A DNA stretch of 64,000 nt from Actinomycetota bacterium (GTDB lineage Bacteria > Actinomycetota > Actinomycetes > Nanopelagicales > Nanopelagicaceae). Numbering within the stretch: the first letter of the stretch is position 1; each line of letters begins with the position of its first letter. The stretch lies in NCBI GenBank assembly GCA_027728065.1, contig JAQBVO010000005.1, positions 1 through 64,000 on the forward strand, read 5' to 3'. The notes under the pieces are model-generated. The model was not told where the DNA came from and searched no databases. It saw only the letters and a program-made list of their open reading frames with translations. Positions 9,275 through 21,568 of the stretch are shown here, one piece after another. Made by a program: the position numbers and the translations under genes.

Positions 9275-10386
9275 GCCGAAACCAGATCGCCTCTGCAAAA
9301 CGCATCGTCATTAAAATCGGCTCATCCTCACTTACCGGTAAGGCTGGATCTCAGTTAGATCCAGAGGCAGTTGATCAACTTGTCGATGTTGTTGCTGCAT
9401 GTAGAAAACGTGGAGCCGAAGTTGTAGTGGTTTCATCCGGTGCAATCGCTGCAGGTCTTGCACCCCTTGGATTTACCTCGCGTCCTAAGGATTTAGCGAC
9501 ACAGCAAGCGGCGGCATCGGTTGGCCAAGGACTTTTAATTGCCCACTACACCCAAAGCTTTGCAAAACATTCAATTACTGCCTCACAAATATTAATTACA
9601 ACGCAGGATATTGTGCGACGTTCGCACTATCAAAACGCTCAGCGCACATTGTATCGATTACTGCAGTTGGGTGTGGTTCCAGTAATTAATGAAAACGACA
9701 CAGTTGGCACGCAAGAGATTCGCTTCGGTGATAATGATCGCTTAGCAGCGCTTGTCGCCTTACTCGTTGGCGCCGAATTACTAGTGCTCGTCTCAGATAT
9801 AGATGCCTTGTATGACGCACCACCAACACAGATAGGTGCACAAGCAATTCTTGAAGTTGCCAGTATCACCGATATCGAAGAGGTATTACTTGGTGGTGCA
9901 GGTTCTGCAGGCGTTGGTAGCGGGGGAATGGTTACTAAAGTTGAGGCTGCCCGTATCGCAACGGGTGCAGGAATTCCAATGGTATTAACATCATTGGCAG
10001 ATGTTGCAAAGACTTTAGCAGGTAGCCAATTGGGTACGTATTTTCACGCACAAGCTAGCAAGACAACTTCACGTCTTTTGTGGCTAGCCCATGCAACGAC
10101 AACGCAAGGTCGATTAGTTCTAGATGCTGGAGCGGTTACGGCGATTATTGAGCGCGGAGTTTCGCTTCTGCCGGCGGGTGTTACTGCAGTGCAGGGCGAT
10201 TTTAGTGCAGGCGATGCCGTTGAATTAGTTGGTCCCGATGCAAAGGTAATCGCACGTGGACTTGTTGCATTTGATAGTGATGAGATTCCCATGATGCTTG
10301 GCCGCTCGACAAAAGAGTTAGCCCAGGCCCTTGGCCCAGAGTACGAGCGCGAATTAGTTCATCGCGATGATTTAGTTTTGCTCTAA
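9271..10386 (+). CDS. proB: Glutamate 5-kinase
   Basis: First step of proline synthesis: ATP-dependent phosphorylation of L-glutamate to glutamyl 5-phosphate. 371 residues with an amino acid kinase domain ([14 protein letters not shown], then [29 protein letters not shown] and [10 protein letters not shown]) and a C-terminal PUA domain from about residue 280, which usually takes part in proline feedback. It starts at GTG 9271 overlapping the obg stop (GTGA). proA, the next enzyme, follows but has its own leaderless-type promoter. Confidence 0.96.
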   Translation: MSRNQIASAKRIVIKIGSSSLTGKAGSQLDPEAVDQLVDVVAACRKRGAEVVVVSSGAIAAGLAPLGFTSRPKDLATQQAAASVGQGLLIAHYTQSFAKHSITASQILITTQDIVRRSHYQNAQRTLYRLLQLGVVPVINENDTVGTQEIRFGDNDRLAALVALLVGAELLVLVSDIDALYDAPPTQIGAQAILEVASITDIEEVLLGGAGSAGVGSGGMVTKVEAARIATGAGIPMVLTSLADVAKTLAGSQLGTYFHAQASKTTSRLLWLAHATTTQGRLVLDAGAVTAIIERGVSLLPAGVTAVQGDFSAGDAVELVGPDAKVIARGLVAFDSDEIPMMLGRSTKELAQALGPEYERELVHRDDLVLL

Positions 10387-10421
10387 ATTTAATTTAAGCA
10401 TTGCGCCGGCAAAACTCCAGA

Positions 10422-10427
10422 TAGGCT
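10422..10427 (+). promoter_or_regulatory. Leaderless-type -10 element of proA
   Basis: TAGGCT lies seven bases before ATG 10435, and there is no Shine-Dalgarno sequence. Transcription would start at or within a base or two of the A of the start codon. Confidence 0.65.
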
Positions 10428-10434
10428 TTACCAC

Positions 10435-11697
10435 ATGGATACCGTAGCCCTCGTTGCAAAGCTTGCCGATACTGCACGCACGGCCGCTCGTACTTTGAGT
10501 GTTACCACTGGGATAGTGCGAAAAGCGGCTTTAATCTCTATCGCCGATGCAATTGATGGGCACAGTGTGCAAATTCTGGCCGCTAATGAAAAAGATATGG
10601 TGCGGGCACGTATAGCTGGATTTAACCCATCCCTATTAGATCGTTTGTTATTAACCCCTGAACGTATCAAAGGTATTACCGATGGTACGCGCCAAGTCGC
10701 CACCTTGACAGACCCATTGGGTAAAACACTGCGCGAATCGGTGTTGCCTAATGGAATCGAACTTAAACAGATTAGCGTGCCATTTGGTGTTGTTGGAATG
10801 GTTTATGAGGCTCGTCCAAACGTTACCGTTGATGCCGCGGTTATTTTGCTCATGTCTGGAAATGCAATGTTGCTTCGTGGATCATCTAGTGCTGCCGATA
10901 GTAATCAAGCTCTAGTAACTATCATGCGTGATGCGCTAGCGGCGACTGAAATTTCACCCGATGTCATTCAATTAGTACCATCTGATAACCGAGAAACTGT
11001 AAAAGCGTTACTTAATGCTCGTGGCAAAGTAGATCTTGTTATTCCACGTGGCAGTGCCTCACTCATCCGAATGGTCGTAGATGAATCCACTGTTCCTACA
11101 ATCGAAACGGGAGCTGGTGTTTGCCATGTCTATGTCGATGAGTTTGCCGATTTCTCCAAGGCGCTTCCAATTGTCATTAACTCGAAAGTTCAACGGCCAA
11201 GTGTCTGTAATGCCGCCGAAACACTCTTAGTTCATCAAAGTATCGCCGAGAAGTTCTTGCCCGGTGCTTTCAAAGCCCTCCATGATGCTGGAGTTATCTT
11301 GCACTGCGATTCCCGATCTCTTGCTTTGGCTAACACAACTCCAGCAACTTTGGCGACGGAGGAAAACTGGTCGACCGAGTATGGGAGTTTAGAGATGAAC
11401 GTCGCAATCGTTGATTCAGTTGATTCGGCTATTTGGCACATCGCAAAATATGGCACTTCGCATACCGAGGCGATAGTGACGCAGAATAAGGAGAATGCAG
11501 CGCGTTTTATTGCCTTGAGTGATTGTGCGGCCGTTATGGTCAATACCTCAACCCGATTTACCGATGGCGAACAGATGGGCTTTGGCGCTGAAATTGGAAT
11601 TTCAAATCAAAAACTCCATGCCCGTGGGCCGATGGGATTAGAGGCGATGACAACGACTATGTGGATTGTTACTGGAAATGGTCAGGTTCGCAATTAA
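10435..11697 (+). CDS. proA: Glutamate-5-semialdehyde dehydrogenase (gamma-glutamyl phosphate reductase)
   Basis: Second proline-pathway enzyme: NADPH-dependent reduction of glutamyl 5-phosphate to glutamate semialdehyde. 420 residues of the aldehyde dehydrogenase fold. Signatures are PFGVVGMVYEARPNVTVDAA, LRGSSSA, and the catalytic Cys in SVCNAAETLLVH near residue 257. The C-terminal GAEIGISNQKLHARGPMG is typical. The start at ATG 10435 fits the family and the upstream TAGGCT. proC, which completes the pathway, is not in the window. Confidence 0.96.
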   Translation: MDTVALVAKLADTARTAARTLSVTTGIVRKAALISIADAIDGHSVQILAANEKDMVRARIAGFNPSLLDRLLLTPERIKGITDGTRQVATLTDPLGKTLRESVLPNGIELKQISVPFGVVGMVYEARPNVTVDAAVILLMSGNAMLLRGSSSAADSNQALVTIMRDALAATEISPDVIQLVPSDNRETVKALLNARGKVDLVIPRGSASLIRMVVDESTVPTIETGAGVCHVYVDEFADFSKALPIVINSKVQRPSVCNAAETLLVHQSIAEKFLPGAFKALHDAGVILHCDSRSLALANTTPATLATEENWSTEYGSLEMNVAIVDSVDSAIWHIAKYGTSHTEAIVTQNKENAARFIALSDCAAVMVNTSTRFTDGEQMGFGAEIGISNQKLHARGPMGLEAMTTTMWIVTGNGQVRN

Positions 11698-11710
11698 TCT
11701 GCGGATTAAT

Positions 11711-11716
11711 TAGACT
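11711..11716 (+). promoter_or_regulatory. Leaderless-type -10 element of gatCAB
   Basis: TAGACT lies eight bases before the gatC ATG at 11725, with no Shine-Dalgarno sequence between them. It would drive the three-gene gat transcript. Confidence 0.6.
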
Positions 11717-11724
11717 CCACTCTT

Positions 11725-12021
11725 ATGAGCAGCCTTTCACGCGATGATGTGGCAAATCTTGCACGCCTTGCACGCATCGAAATGAGTGAAGAAGAACTTA
11801 TAAGCCTATCGAATGAGTTTACTGTGATTCTCGATGCCGTTGCTCGAGTTCAAGAGGTTGCCGCTGCCGATGTTGAACCCACATCACATCCACTACCTCT
11901 TCGCAATGTTTTTCGCCCCGATGTAGTAGTTCCATCCCTAACAACCAAAGAGGCACTCTCGGGTGCGCCAGCACAGGAAGAATCACGTTTTCGCGTTCCT
12001 CAGATACTGGGTGAAGAATGA
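11725..12021 (+). CDS. gatC: Asp-tRNA(Asn)/Glu-tRNA(Gln) amidotransferase subunit C
   Basis: Small clamp subunit that holds GatA and GatB together in the transamidosome. 98 residues. It opens with [20 protein letters not shown], and the central [19 protein letters not shown] is the family hallmark. Its stop overlaps the gatA start (ATGA). First gene of gatC-gatA-gatB, preceded by a leaderless-type promoter. Confidence 0.95.
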   Translation: MSSLSRDDVANLARLARIEMSEEELISLSNEFTVILDAVARVQEVAAADVEPTSHPLPLRNVFRPDVVVPSLTTKEALSGAPAQEESRFRVPQILGEE

Positions 12022-13511
12022 TTCGCAGCAACGCATCAGAGATGGCGGCCAAACTTGTTGCCGGAGAGACAACATCTGTTGCATTAACCGCGGCACATTT
12101 AGATCGCATCCGTGCTGTCGATGTCGATGTTCATGCATTTCTACATGTGGACTCTGAGGGCGCCCTTGCCCAAGCTGCAGCGGTTGATGCAAAGCGTGCT
12201 AAAGGTGAAAAACTCTCACCACTTGCAGGTGTTCCACTTGCACTCAAAGATGTTTTAACTCAAAAAGGTATCCCAACTACTTGTGGCTCTAAGATTCTTG
12301 CCGGTTGGCGACCACCATATGACTCAAGCGTTGTTGCTAATTTAAAGCGCAACGACATAGTTATCTTAGGTAAGACCAATATGGATGAGTTTGCAATGGG
12401 CTCGTCAACTGAAAACTCAGCCTTCGGTCCAACGCATAATCCATGGGATTTAACGCGTATTCCAGGCGGCTCCGGCGGTGGATCATCGGCGGCCTTAGCC
12501 GCTTTCCAAGCTCCACTTGCAATCGGTACCGATACAGGAGGCTCGATTCGCCAACCCGCAGCCGTTACCGGAACGGTCGGTGTTAAACCAACCTATGGTG
12601 GTGTTTCACGCTTTGGTTTAGTTGCATTTTCATCATCACTTGATCAAGCCGGCCCATGTGCACGCACAGTGTTAGATGCTGCGCTATTGCACGAGGCGAT
12701 TGCTGGCTATGACCCCAAGGATTCAACAAGTATTAATGCACCAGTGCCAGCCGTAGTTGCCGCAGCAAAATCTGGCAATGTCAAAGGGATGAAGATCGGC
12801 GTAGTAAAAGAGCTCAATGGTGATGGCTATCAGAGCGGTGTGCGCACTCGCTTTGAAGAGTCGTTAGAACTACTAGCTGGCGCAGGAGCAGAGATTGTTC
12901 AAGTATCAGCCCCTAACTTTGAGTATGCACTTGCCGCTTACTATTTAATCGCACCATCTGAATGCTCATCTAATCTAGCCCGCTTTGATGCGATGCGATA
13001 TGGCCTGCGCGTTGGAGATATCGATGGAGCATCGGCTGAGTCAGTGATGAATTTAACGCGCGAAGCCGGCTTTGGTCGCGAAGTAAAGCGCAGAATAATC
13101 CTTGGTACATATGCTCTCTCCTCGGGTTATTACGATGCCTATTACGGTAGTGCCCAAAAAGTTCGTACATTAATTACCCAAGACTTTAATAAAGCCTTTG
13201 CACGTTGTGATGTAATGGTTTCACCAACATGCCCAACAACAGCCTTTAAGATCGGTGAAAAATCCAATGATCCCATCGCGATGTATTTAAATGACATCGC
13301 AACTATTCCAGTTAACATGGCTGGTATCGGTGGCATGTCACTACCTGCGGGCTTGGCTCCAGAAGATGGACTGCCCGTTGGTTTTCAGATTATGGCACCT
13401 GCGATGCAGGACCAACGCATGTATTTAGTTGGCGCAGCTCTTGAAGCAGCCCTGCTTTCTAAGTGGGGCGCACCGCTACTTTCACAGGCACCGGCATTGG
13501 CAGGCAGTTAA
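12018..13511 (+). CDS. gatA: Asp-tRNA(Asn)/Glu-tRNA(Gln) amidotransferase subunit A
   Basis: Amidase subunit that releases ammonia from glutamine for GatB. 497 residues. The amidase-signature triad is visible: Lys77 in LALKDVLT, the cis-Ser in [11 protein letters not shown], and nucleophile Ser176 in [12 protein letters not shown]. The start overlaps gatC by four bases. With GatB and GatC it converts mischarged Glu-tRNA(Gln), and/or Asp-tRNA(Asn), to the correct species, so the organism probably lacks one or both of the matching synthetases; that cannot be checked here. Confidence 0.97.
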   Translation: MIRSNASEMAAKLVAGETTSVALTAAHLDRIRAVDVDVHAFLHVDSEGALAQAAAVDAKRAKGEKLSPLAGVPLALKDVLTQKGIPTTCGSKILAGWRPPYDSSVVANLKRNDIVILGKTNMDEFAMGSSTENSAFGPTHNPWDLTRIPGGSGGGSSAALAAFQAPLAIGTDTGGSIRQPAAVTGTVGVKPTYGGVSRFGLVAFSSSLDQAGPCARTVLDAALLHEAIAGYDPKDSTSINAPVPAVVAAAKSGNVKGMKIGVVKELNGDGYQSGVRTRFEESLELLAGAGAEIVQVSAPNFEYALAAYYLIAPSECSSNLARFDAMRYGLRVGDIDGASAESVMNLTREAGFGREVKRRIILGTYALSSGYYDAYYGSAQKVRTLITQDFNKAFARCDVMVSPTCPTTAFKIGEKSNDPIAMYLNDIATIPVNMAGIGGMSLPAGLAPEDGLPVGFQIMAPAMQDQRMYLVGAALEAALLSKWGAPLLSQAPALAGS

Positions 13512-15020
13512 ATGGCGATTTCATACGATGAGGTAGTCGCACAGTACGAACCAGTTTTAGGTCTTGAAGTTCACGTTGAACTCAATACAGATTCAAAGAT
13601 GTTTTGTGGCTGCAGTACGGTTTTTGGTGGCGATCCAAATACACAGACGTGTCCGGTGTGTTTGGCACTGCCAGGGGCTCTGCCTACGGTTAATGAAAAG
13701 GCGATTGAATCGACAATCAAGATTGGTCTTGCCCTTAACTGTTCTATCGCACCCTTTAGCCGCTTTGCACGCAAGAATTATTTCTACCCCGATATGCCCA
13801 AAAACTTTCAGATCTCGCAGTATGACGAGCCGATCTGTGTCAATGGATATGTAGATATCGAGATTGAAACCGATGAAGGGGCAAAGCTCTTTCGTATCGA
13901 AATCGAGCGCGTCCATATGGAGGAAGACACAGGTAAATCACTCCACGTTGGTGGTACAACCGGTCGCATCCACGGAGCTGAGTACTCCCTGCTCGATTAC
14001 AACCGCGCTGGGATTCCCTTAGTTGAAATCGTCACCAAGATTGTTTCTGGAACGGGTAAATATGCACCAGAGGTAGCAAAGGCATATGTCGCCGAGCTTC
14101 GCGATATTTTGCGATCACTAGGTGTAAGTGATGTGAAGATGGAACAGGGCTCATTGCGCTGTGATGCTAACGTCTCATTGCGCTTAATCGGTTCTGAAAA
14201 ACTTGGTACCCGAAGTGAGACAAAAAATGTTAACTCCCTTCGCTCCGTTGAGCGTGCGGTGCGTGGTGAGATGATTCGCCATGCAGAGCTATTAAATAAA
14301 GGTGAGCGGGTTGTTCAAGAGACGCGCCACTTCCAAGAGGACTCTGGCTTAACTCGCTCTGGTCGCTCTAAAGAGCAGGCCGAGGATTACCGTTATTTTC
14401 CTGAGCCTGATCTAGTACCAATAGCACCCGATGCTGCATGGATAGAAGATTTGCGTGCATCCTTACCCGAACGACCATCAATTCACCGCAAACGCCTGCA
14501 AGAGGCCTGGGCAGTCCCGGCTAATGAGATGGCTGCGATGATTAACGCAGATGTATTGGAGATCGTTGAAGCTACCGTCGCACTTGGCGCAGATCCTGCC
14601 AAGGCGCGCAGCTGGTGGCTAGGTGAGATCTCACGCATTGCAAATGATAAAGATGTAGCGATTGCAGCACTTGCAATTACTCCGACCGATGTTGCGCAGA
14701 TTGTGGCCTTGGTAACTGCTGGCGAACTCACTGATAAATTAGCAAGACAAGTAATAGAAGGTGTTATTGCCGGTGAAGGAGATCCAGCAACAGTAATAGC
14801 TGCCCGTGGAATTAAAGTGGTCAATGATGATGGCGCTCTCATGGCGGCAATTGAAAAGGCCTGCGCCGCAGCCCCGCAAATCGCGCAAAAGATTCGCGAT
14901 GGACATATACCTGCAGCCGGTGCCTTAATCGGTGCCGTTATGAAGGAGACTGCGGGCCAGGCAGATGCTGCGCGTGTGCGGACACTTTTACTCTCCCACC
15001 TAGGCCAGTCGGATAGTTAG
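13512..15020 (+). CDS. gatB: Asp-tRNA(Asn)/Glu-tRNA(Gln) amidotransferase subunit B
   Basis: tRNA-binding and kinase subunit of the amidotransferase. 502 residues. Signatures are [52 protein letters not shown], and [14 protein letters not shown]. The C-terminal half holds the helical and YqeY-like tRNA-binding domains. ATG 13512 follows the gatA stop with no spacer, so coupled translation is likely. Its TAG stop (15018-15020) is also the first half of the -10 element proposed for ilvD. Confidence 0.97.
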   Translation: MAISYDEVVAQYEPVLGLEVHVELNTDSKMFCGCSTVFGGDPNTQTCPVCLALPGALPTVNEKAIESTIKIGLALNCSIAPFSRFARKNYFYPDMPKNFQISQYDEPICVNGYVDIEIETDEGAKLFRIEIERVHMEEDTGKSLHVGGTTGRIHGAEYSLLDYNRAGIPLVEIVTKIVSGTGKYAPEVAKAYVAELRDILRSLGVSDVKMEQGSLRCDANVSLRLIGSEKLGTRSETKNVNSLRSVERAVRGEMIRHAELLNKGERVVQETRHFQEDSGLTRSGRSKEQAEDYRYFPEPDLVPIAPDAAWIEDLRASLPERPSIHRKRLQEAWAVPANEMAAMINADVLEIVEATVALGADPAKARSWWLGEISRIANDKDVAIAALAITPTDVAQIVALVTAGELTDKLARQVIEGVIAGEGDPATVIAARGIKVVNDDGALMAAIEKACAAAPQIAQKIRDGHIPAAGALIGAVMKETAGQADAARVRTLLLSHLGQSDS

Positions 15021-15023
15021 ACT
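15018..15023 (+). promoter_or_regulatory. Leaderless-type -10 element of ilvD
   Basis: TAGACT lies seven bases before ATG 15031, and its TAG is the gatB stop codon. No Shine-Dalgarno sequence is present. Confidence 0.65.
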
Positions 15024-15030
15024 ACAAGCT

Positions 15031-16704
15031 ATGTCTCAGATGAAACCGCGCTCTGGATTAGTGACCGATGGATTAGAGCGTGCCCCGGCGCGTGGAATGT
15101 TGCGTGCAGTTGGAATGGGCGATGACGATTGGGTGAAACCGCAAATTGGTATTGCATCATCGTGGAATGAAATCACACCCTGCAACTTATCTTTAGATCG
15201 TTTAGCTAAGGCATCGCGTCAGGGCATCATCGATGCCGGTGGTTTTCCCATGCAGTTTGGTACGATCTCAGTATCTGATGGAATCTCCATGGGCCATGAG
15301 GGAATGCACTTTTCCTTAGTATCGCGCGAAGTTATCGCCGACTCGGTAGAAACAGTGATGCAGGCCGAACGCCTAGATGGAATGGTTACTCTTGCAGGCT
15401 GTGATAAATCACTTCCTGGGATGATGATGGCAGCAGCCCGTATCGATGTGGCGAGTGTTTTTGTTTATGCCGGTTCAACTTTGCCAGGACAAGTCGATGG
15501 TAAAGATGTCACGATTATCGATGCCTTCGAAGCCGTTGGTGCATGTGCGCGTGGATTAATTACACAAGAGCGTGTCGATCAAATCGAACGCGCAATATGT
15601 CCGGGTGAGGGTGCATGCGGGGGAATGTATACCGCTAATACAATGGCCAGTATCGCCGAAGCAATTGGATTGTCACTTCCTGGATCGGCAGCTCCTCCAG
15701 CAGTTGATCGCAGACGCGATTCCTTCGCCGCTAAATCCGGAGCGGCCGTAGTCGAACTAATCCGTGCAGGAATCACAACGCGCGATATTCTCACTAAGCC
15801 TGCATTTGAAAATGCAATCACAATATTAATGGCCTTAGGTGGATCGACTAACGCTGTTTTGCACTTACTTGCTCTTGCATATGAGGCCGATGTTGATTTA
15901 ACGCTCAATGATTTTCACCGTATCGGCTCTAAAGTCCCATTACTTGGAGATTTGAAACCCTTTGGACGCTTTGTCATGAGCGATATGGATAAAATCGGTG
16001 GAGTACCAGTAATTCTTAAGGCATTACTCGATGCCAATATGCTCCATGGAGATGTTCTCACTGTTACTGGTAAGACGATGGCGCAGAACTTAGCCGAGAT
16101 CAATCCACCAGATCCAGATGGCGAGATTTTACGTGCGGCATCCAAACCGCTTTCTACCGATGTCGGAATCACGATCTTGGGTGGTTCACTTGCACCTGAT
16201 GGCGCAGTCTGTAAAACCGCTGGAATCGGGATCGATTCATTTGAAGGACCTGCACGAGTATTTGAACGTGAGCAAGCGGCGATGGATGCACTTGAGAACG
16301 GAACTATTCAAGCCGGAGATGTCGTTGTTATTCGCTATGAAGGTCCAAAGGGTGGACCTGGAATGCGCGAGATGTTAATGATTACAGCTGCAATCAAAGG
16401 CGTAGGCCTTGGTAAGAGCACCCTGCTTCTGACCGATGGACGTTTTTCAGGAGGATCAACGGGCCTCTGTGTTGGCCATGTTGCACCCGAGGCAGTCGAT
16501 GGCGGCCCCATCGCATTTGTAAAAGACGGCGACATTGTGCGCATCGACATTACTCACCGAACGATGGATTTACTTGTCGATGCCAATGAGCTCAAGGCAC
16601 GCGCAGTTGGCTGGAAGCCTCTCACCCATGGATACACGCGGGGAGTCCTGAATAAATACTCCAAACTGGTGGGCTCGGCATCTAAAGGCGCGGTCTGCGG
16701 TTAG
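15031..16704 (+). CDS. ilvD: Dihydroxy-acid dehydratase
   Basis: Iron-sulfur dehydratase that makes the 2-keto acids of valine and isoleucine from the dihydroxy acids produced by IlvC. 557 residues. Cluster-ligand regions appear as [26 protein letters not shown], and [16 protein letters not shown]. The C-terminal [20 protein letters not shown] is also diagnostic. It has its own leaderless-type promoter and is separated from ilvB by the attenuator region, so it can be expressed independently of the ilvBNC block. Confidence 0.97.
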   Translation: MSQMKPRSGLVTDGLERAPARGMLRAVGMGDDDWVKPQIGIASSWNEITPCNLSLDRLAKASRQGIIDAGGFPMQFGTISVSDGISMGHEGMHFSLVSREVIADSVETVMQAERLDGMVTLAGCDKSLPGMMMAAARIDVASVFVYAGSTLPGQVDGKDVTIIDAFEAVGACARGLITQERVDQIERAICPGEGACGGMYTANTMASIAEAIGLSLPGSAAPPAVDRRRDSFAAKSGAAVVELIRAGITTRDILTKPAFENAITILMALGGSTNAVLHLLALAYEADVDLTLNDFHRIGSKVPLLGDLKPFGRFVMSDMDKIGGVPVILKALLDANMLHGDVLTVTGKTMAQNLAEINPPDPDGEILRAASKPLSTDVGITILGGSLAPDGAVCKTAGIGIDSFEGPARVFEREQAAMDALENGTIQAGDVVVIRYEGPKGGPGMREMLMITAAIKGVGLGKSTLLLTDGRFSGGSTGLCVGHVAPEAVDGGPIAFVKDGDIVRIDITHRTMDLLVDANELKARAVGWKPLTHGYTRGVLNKYSKLVGSASKGAVCG

Positions 16705-16717
16705 ATCTGTTCAAATT

Positions 16718-16774
16718 ATGAGATGTGCATCTCATGCCTTGACTCATGGCCATGGGCTACTGGAGGATATCCTC
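16718..16774 (+). promoter_or_regulatory. Cluster of three palindromes upstream of the ilvB leader peptide
   Basis: Three perfect inverted repeats lie within 57 bases: ATGAGATG-TG-CATCTCAT (16718-16735), CATGGCCATG (16745-16754), and GAGGATATCCTC (16763-16774). A TTGACT (16739-16744) sits between the first two and could be a -35 box, but no good -10 lies at normal spacing. The third palindrome contains the Shine-Dalgarno sequence of the leader peptide. They may be protein-binding operators or RNA hairpins; sequence alone does not decide. Confidence 0.5.
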
Positions 16775-16807
16775 ATGTCTCAAATAGTAGTTGTGGTGGT
16801 GATTTAA
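16775..16807 (+). CDS. ilvB attenuator leader peptide (MSQIVVVVVI)
   Basis: A 10-codon open frame reads MSQIVVVVVI and ends at TAA 16805-16807. It holds five consecutive Val codons and two Ile codons and no Leu codon, matching the products of the downstream enzymes. GGAGG lies about seven bases before its ATG. It is followed three bases later by a stable hairpin and then an intrinsic terminator. This is the classical layout for ribosome-mediated attenuation, in which stalling at Val or Ile codons when those charged tRNAs are scarce lets transcription reach ilvB. Confidence 0.9.
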   Translation: MSQIVVVVVI

Positions 16808-16809
16808 AG

Positions 16810-16838
16810 GCGCGTGATCTAGCAATTCGATCGCGCGC
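16810..16838 (+). other. Leader hairpin of the ilvB attenuator
   Basis: GCGCGTGATC (16810-16819) pairs with GATCGCGCGC (16829-16838) over 10 bp with one G-U pair and a 9-base loop. It starts three bases after the leader stop codon, so a ribosome on the leader peptide would cover or disrupt it. It probably acts as the pause/protector hairpin; I could not identify the competing antiterminator pairing with confidence. Confidence 0.7.
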
Positions 16839-16840
16839 TG

Positions 16841-16866
16841 CCCTCAGTTAACCTGAGGGTTTTTTC
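16841..16866 (+). terminator. Attenuator terminator of ilvB
   Basis: CCCTCAG (16841-16847) pairs with CTGAGGG (16853-16859) around a 5-base loop, followed by six T residues (16860-16865). It lies between the leader peptide and ilvB, so it is read as the conditional terminator of the attenuator rather than the end of ilvD. Confidence 0.9.
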
Positions 16867-16904
16867 ATTTAATCACAGGATAAGAGTCAAGGAGGTATAT
16901 GCAC

Positions 16905-18641
16905 ATGTCGGGGATGAGTGGAGCCAGTGCACTAGTTGCATCGTTGGAGGCCGCTGGCGTTGATGTGATGTTTGGAATTCCAGGCGGTGCAATTCTTCCT
17001 GCTTATGATCCAATCTTTTCTAGCTCAATCCGCCATATTCTTGTGCGCCACGAACAGGGTGCTGGCCATGCCGCTACTGGTTATGCCCAGGTAACAGGGC
17101 GAGTTGGTGTCTGCATCGCAACCTCTGGGCCAGGTGCGACAAATCTTGTAACACCACTAGCCGATGCTGCAATGGACTCAGTGCCAGTTGTTGCAATTAC
17201 GGGACAGGTTCCAACTGCTGCAATCGGTACCGATGCCTTTCAAGAGGCCGACATCCGTGGTATCACGATGCCATTTGCTAAACACAATTATTTAGTTACC
17301 GACCCTGACGATATTCCGCGGGCAATTGCTGAGGCCTTTTACATTGCAAGTACTGGGCGCCCTGGTCCAGTGTTAGTCGATATCGCAAAAGATGCACTAC
17401 AAAAGATGACCAATTTTAAATATCCAACATCTGTTTCTCTTAAAGGTTATCAACCAAAGGATTTACCCGATGCCCAAGGAGTTCTCGATGCTGCTGATTT
17501 AATTGCACACTCCCACAAACCTGTCTTCTATGTCGGTGGCGGTGTAATTAAGGCAGAGGCATCACGCGAGCTATTAGAGCTTGCTCAATTACTTGGTGCA
17601 CCAGTTGTAACTACGCTTATGGCGCGCGGTGCTTTCCCAGATAGTCACCCCTTACATTTTGGAATGCCAGGGATGCATGGAACTGTCGCTGCAGTAACTG
17701 CGCTTCAAAAAGCTGATTTACTCATCACACTAGGTGCTCGCTTTGATGATCGTGTAACTGGAAAATTATCTACATTTGCCGTCAATGCCAAGGTTATTCA
17801 CGCCGATATTGATCCAGCCGAAATTGGCAAGAACCGTTTTGCCGATGTTGCAGTACTTGGGGATTTAAAACATACAATCGCAGCTCTTATTCCAGCCCTT
17901 GCACGTGCACTCTCTAAGAATCGTCCAGATTTAACTCCATGGCTGCAACAGATGAACGCACTCAAGGCCTCTTATCCACTGGGTTATGACCTACCTAAAG
18001 ATGGTGCACTACTGCCACAGTATGTAATCGAGAGGTTAGGAAAGATCTCTGGCCCACAAACTATCTTTGCAGCAGGCGTTGGCCAACATCAGATGTGGGC
18101 TTCACAGTTTCTCTCCTTTGAACATCCGCGCACATGGCTTAACTCTGGTGGTTTAGGAACGATGGGCTATGCAGTACCTGCTGCGATGGGTGCAAAAGTT
18201 GGCGCACCCGATACAACAGTATGGGCCATCGATGGCGATGGTTGCTTCCAAATGACTAATCAAGAGTTAGTTACATGTGCGCTCAATAACATTCCCATCA
18301 AAGTTGCAATTATTAACAATGATTCACTCGGCATGGTGCGTCAATGGCAGACCTTGTTCTATGAAGGCCGATACTCAAATACAGACCTTGAGTCAAAGCG
18401 GGTACCCAACTTTCCTATGTTGGCAGAGGCGATGGGCTGTGTAGGTTTGAGTTGTGATCGCCCAGAAGATGTCGATACAACTATTGAAAAAGCTATGAGC
18501 ATTAATAATCAACCTGTTGTTGTTGATTTTAGAGTGCACCGCGATGCGATGGTCTGGCCGATGGTCGCAGCTGGAACATCTAATGACGACATTATGATTG
18601 CGCGTGAAACCGCGCCCGACTGGGATTCACAGGAGCTTTAA
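16905..18641 (+). CDS. ilvB: Acetolactate synthase large (catalytic) subunit
   Basis: Thiamine diphosphate enzyme that condenses pyruvate with pyruvate or 2-oxobutyrate, the first common step to valine, leucine and isoleucine. About 578 residues. Signatures are [16 protein letters not shown], the catalytic Glu in [16 protein letters not shown], and the ThDP motif [14 protein letters not shown] ending in INN. A strong AAGGAGGT is at 16889-16896. ATG 16905 has better spacing from it than ATG 16899, which is also in frame. The gene is under the Val/Ile leader attenuator, and ilvN starts one base after its stop. Confidence 0.96.
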   Translation: MSGMSGASALVASLEAAGVDVMFGIPGGAILPAYDPIFSSSIRHILVRHEQGAGHAATGYAQVTGRVGVCIATSGPGATNLVTPLADAAMDSVPVVAITGQVPTAAIGTDAFQEADIRGITMPFAKHNYLVTDPDDIPRAIAEAFYIASTGRPGPVLVDIAKDALQKMTNFKYPTSVSLKGYQPKDLPDAQGVLDAADLIAHSHKPVFYVGGGVIKAEASRELLELAQLLGAPVVTTLMARGAFPDSHPLHFGMPGMHGTVAAVTALQKADLLITLGARFDDRVTGKLSTFAVNAKVIHADIDPAEIGKNRFADVAVLGDLKHTIAALIPALARALSKNRPDLTPWLQQMNALKASYPLGYDLPKDGALLPQYVIERLGKISGPQTIFAAGVGQHQMWASQFLSFEHPRTWLNSGGLGTMGYAVPAAMGAKVGAPDTTVWAIDGDGCFQMTNQELVTCALNNIPIKVAIINNDSLGMVRQWQTLFYEGRYSNTDLESKRVPNFPMLAEAMGCVGLSCDRPEDVDTTIEKAMSINNQPVVVDFRVHRDAMVWPMVAAGTSNDDIMIARETAPDWDSQEL

Positions 18642-18642
18642 A

Positions 18643-18930
18643 ATGGCCCAACATACCCTTGAAGTAATTGTCGAAAACTCACCTGGCGTTTTAGCCCGAG
18701 TGGCCGGTCTATTTGCTCGCCGGGCATACAACATTGAGCGCTTATCTGTTGGTCCGACCAGCAACCCAGAGACCTCTAAAATGGATATCGTAGTTAACTT
18801 AGATGGCCATGCCCTTGAGCAGGTTATTGCTCAGCTAGATAAGTTGATCAATGTAATTGCAATTAAAGAGATTTTGCCCGACAGCCCACAACCAACCATT
18901 CACGACACTCAACCCGATTACCAGAACTAA
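18643..18930 (+). CDS. ilvN: Acetolactate synthase small (regulatory) subunit, short form
   Basis: Regulatory subunit that gives valine feedback to IlvB. It holds one ACT domain: HTLEVIVENSPGVLARVAGL, FARRAYNIERLSVGPT, then SKMDIVVNLDG. At 95 residues it is about the size of E. coli IlvN but far shorter than the roughly 160-170 residues usual in actinobacteria, so the C-terminal domain is missing. The tail ends TIHDTQPDYQN with a clean stop and an intact junction to ilvC, so this looks like a natural short form and not a frameshift. An in-frame ATG at 18598 lies inside ilvB and was not chosen. Confidence 0.93.
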   Translation: MAQHTLEVIVENSPGVLARVAGLFARRAYNIERLSVGPTSNPETSKMDIVVNLDGHALEQVIAQLDKLINVIAIKEILPDSPQPTIHDTQPDYQN

Positions 18931-21564
<2,634 letters not shown>

Positions 21565-21568
<4 letters not shown>

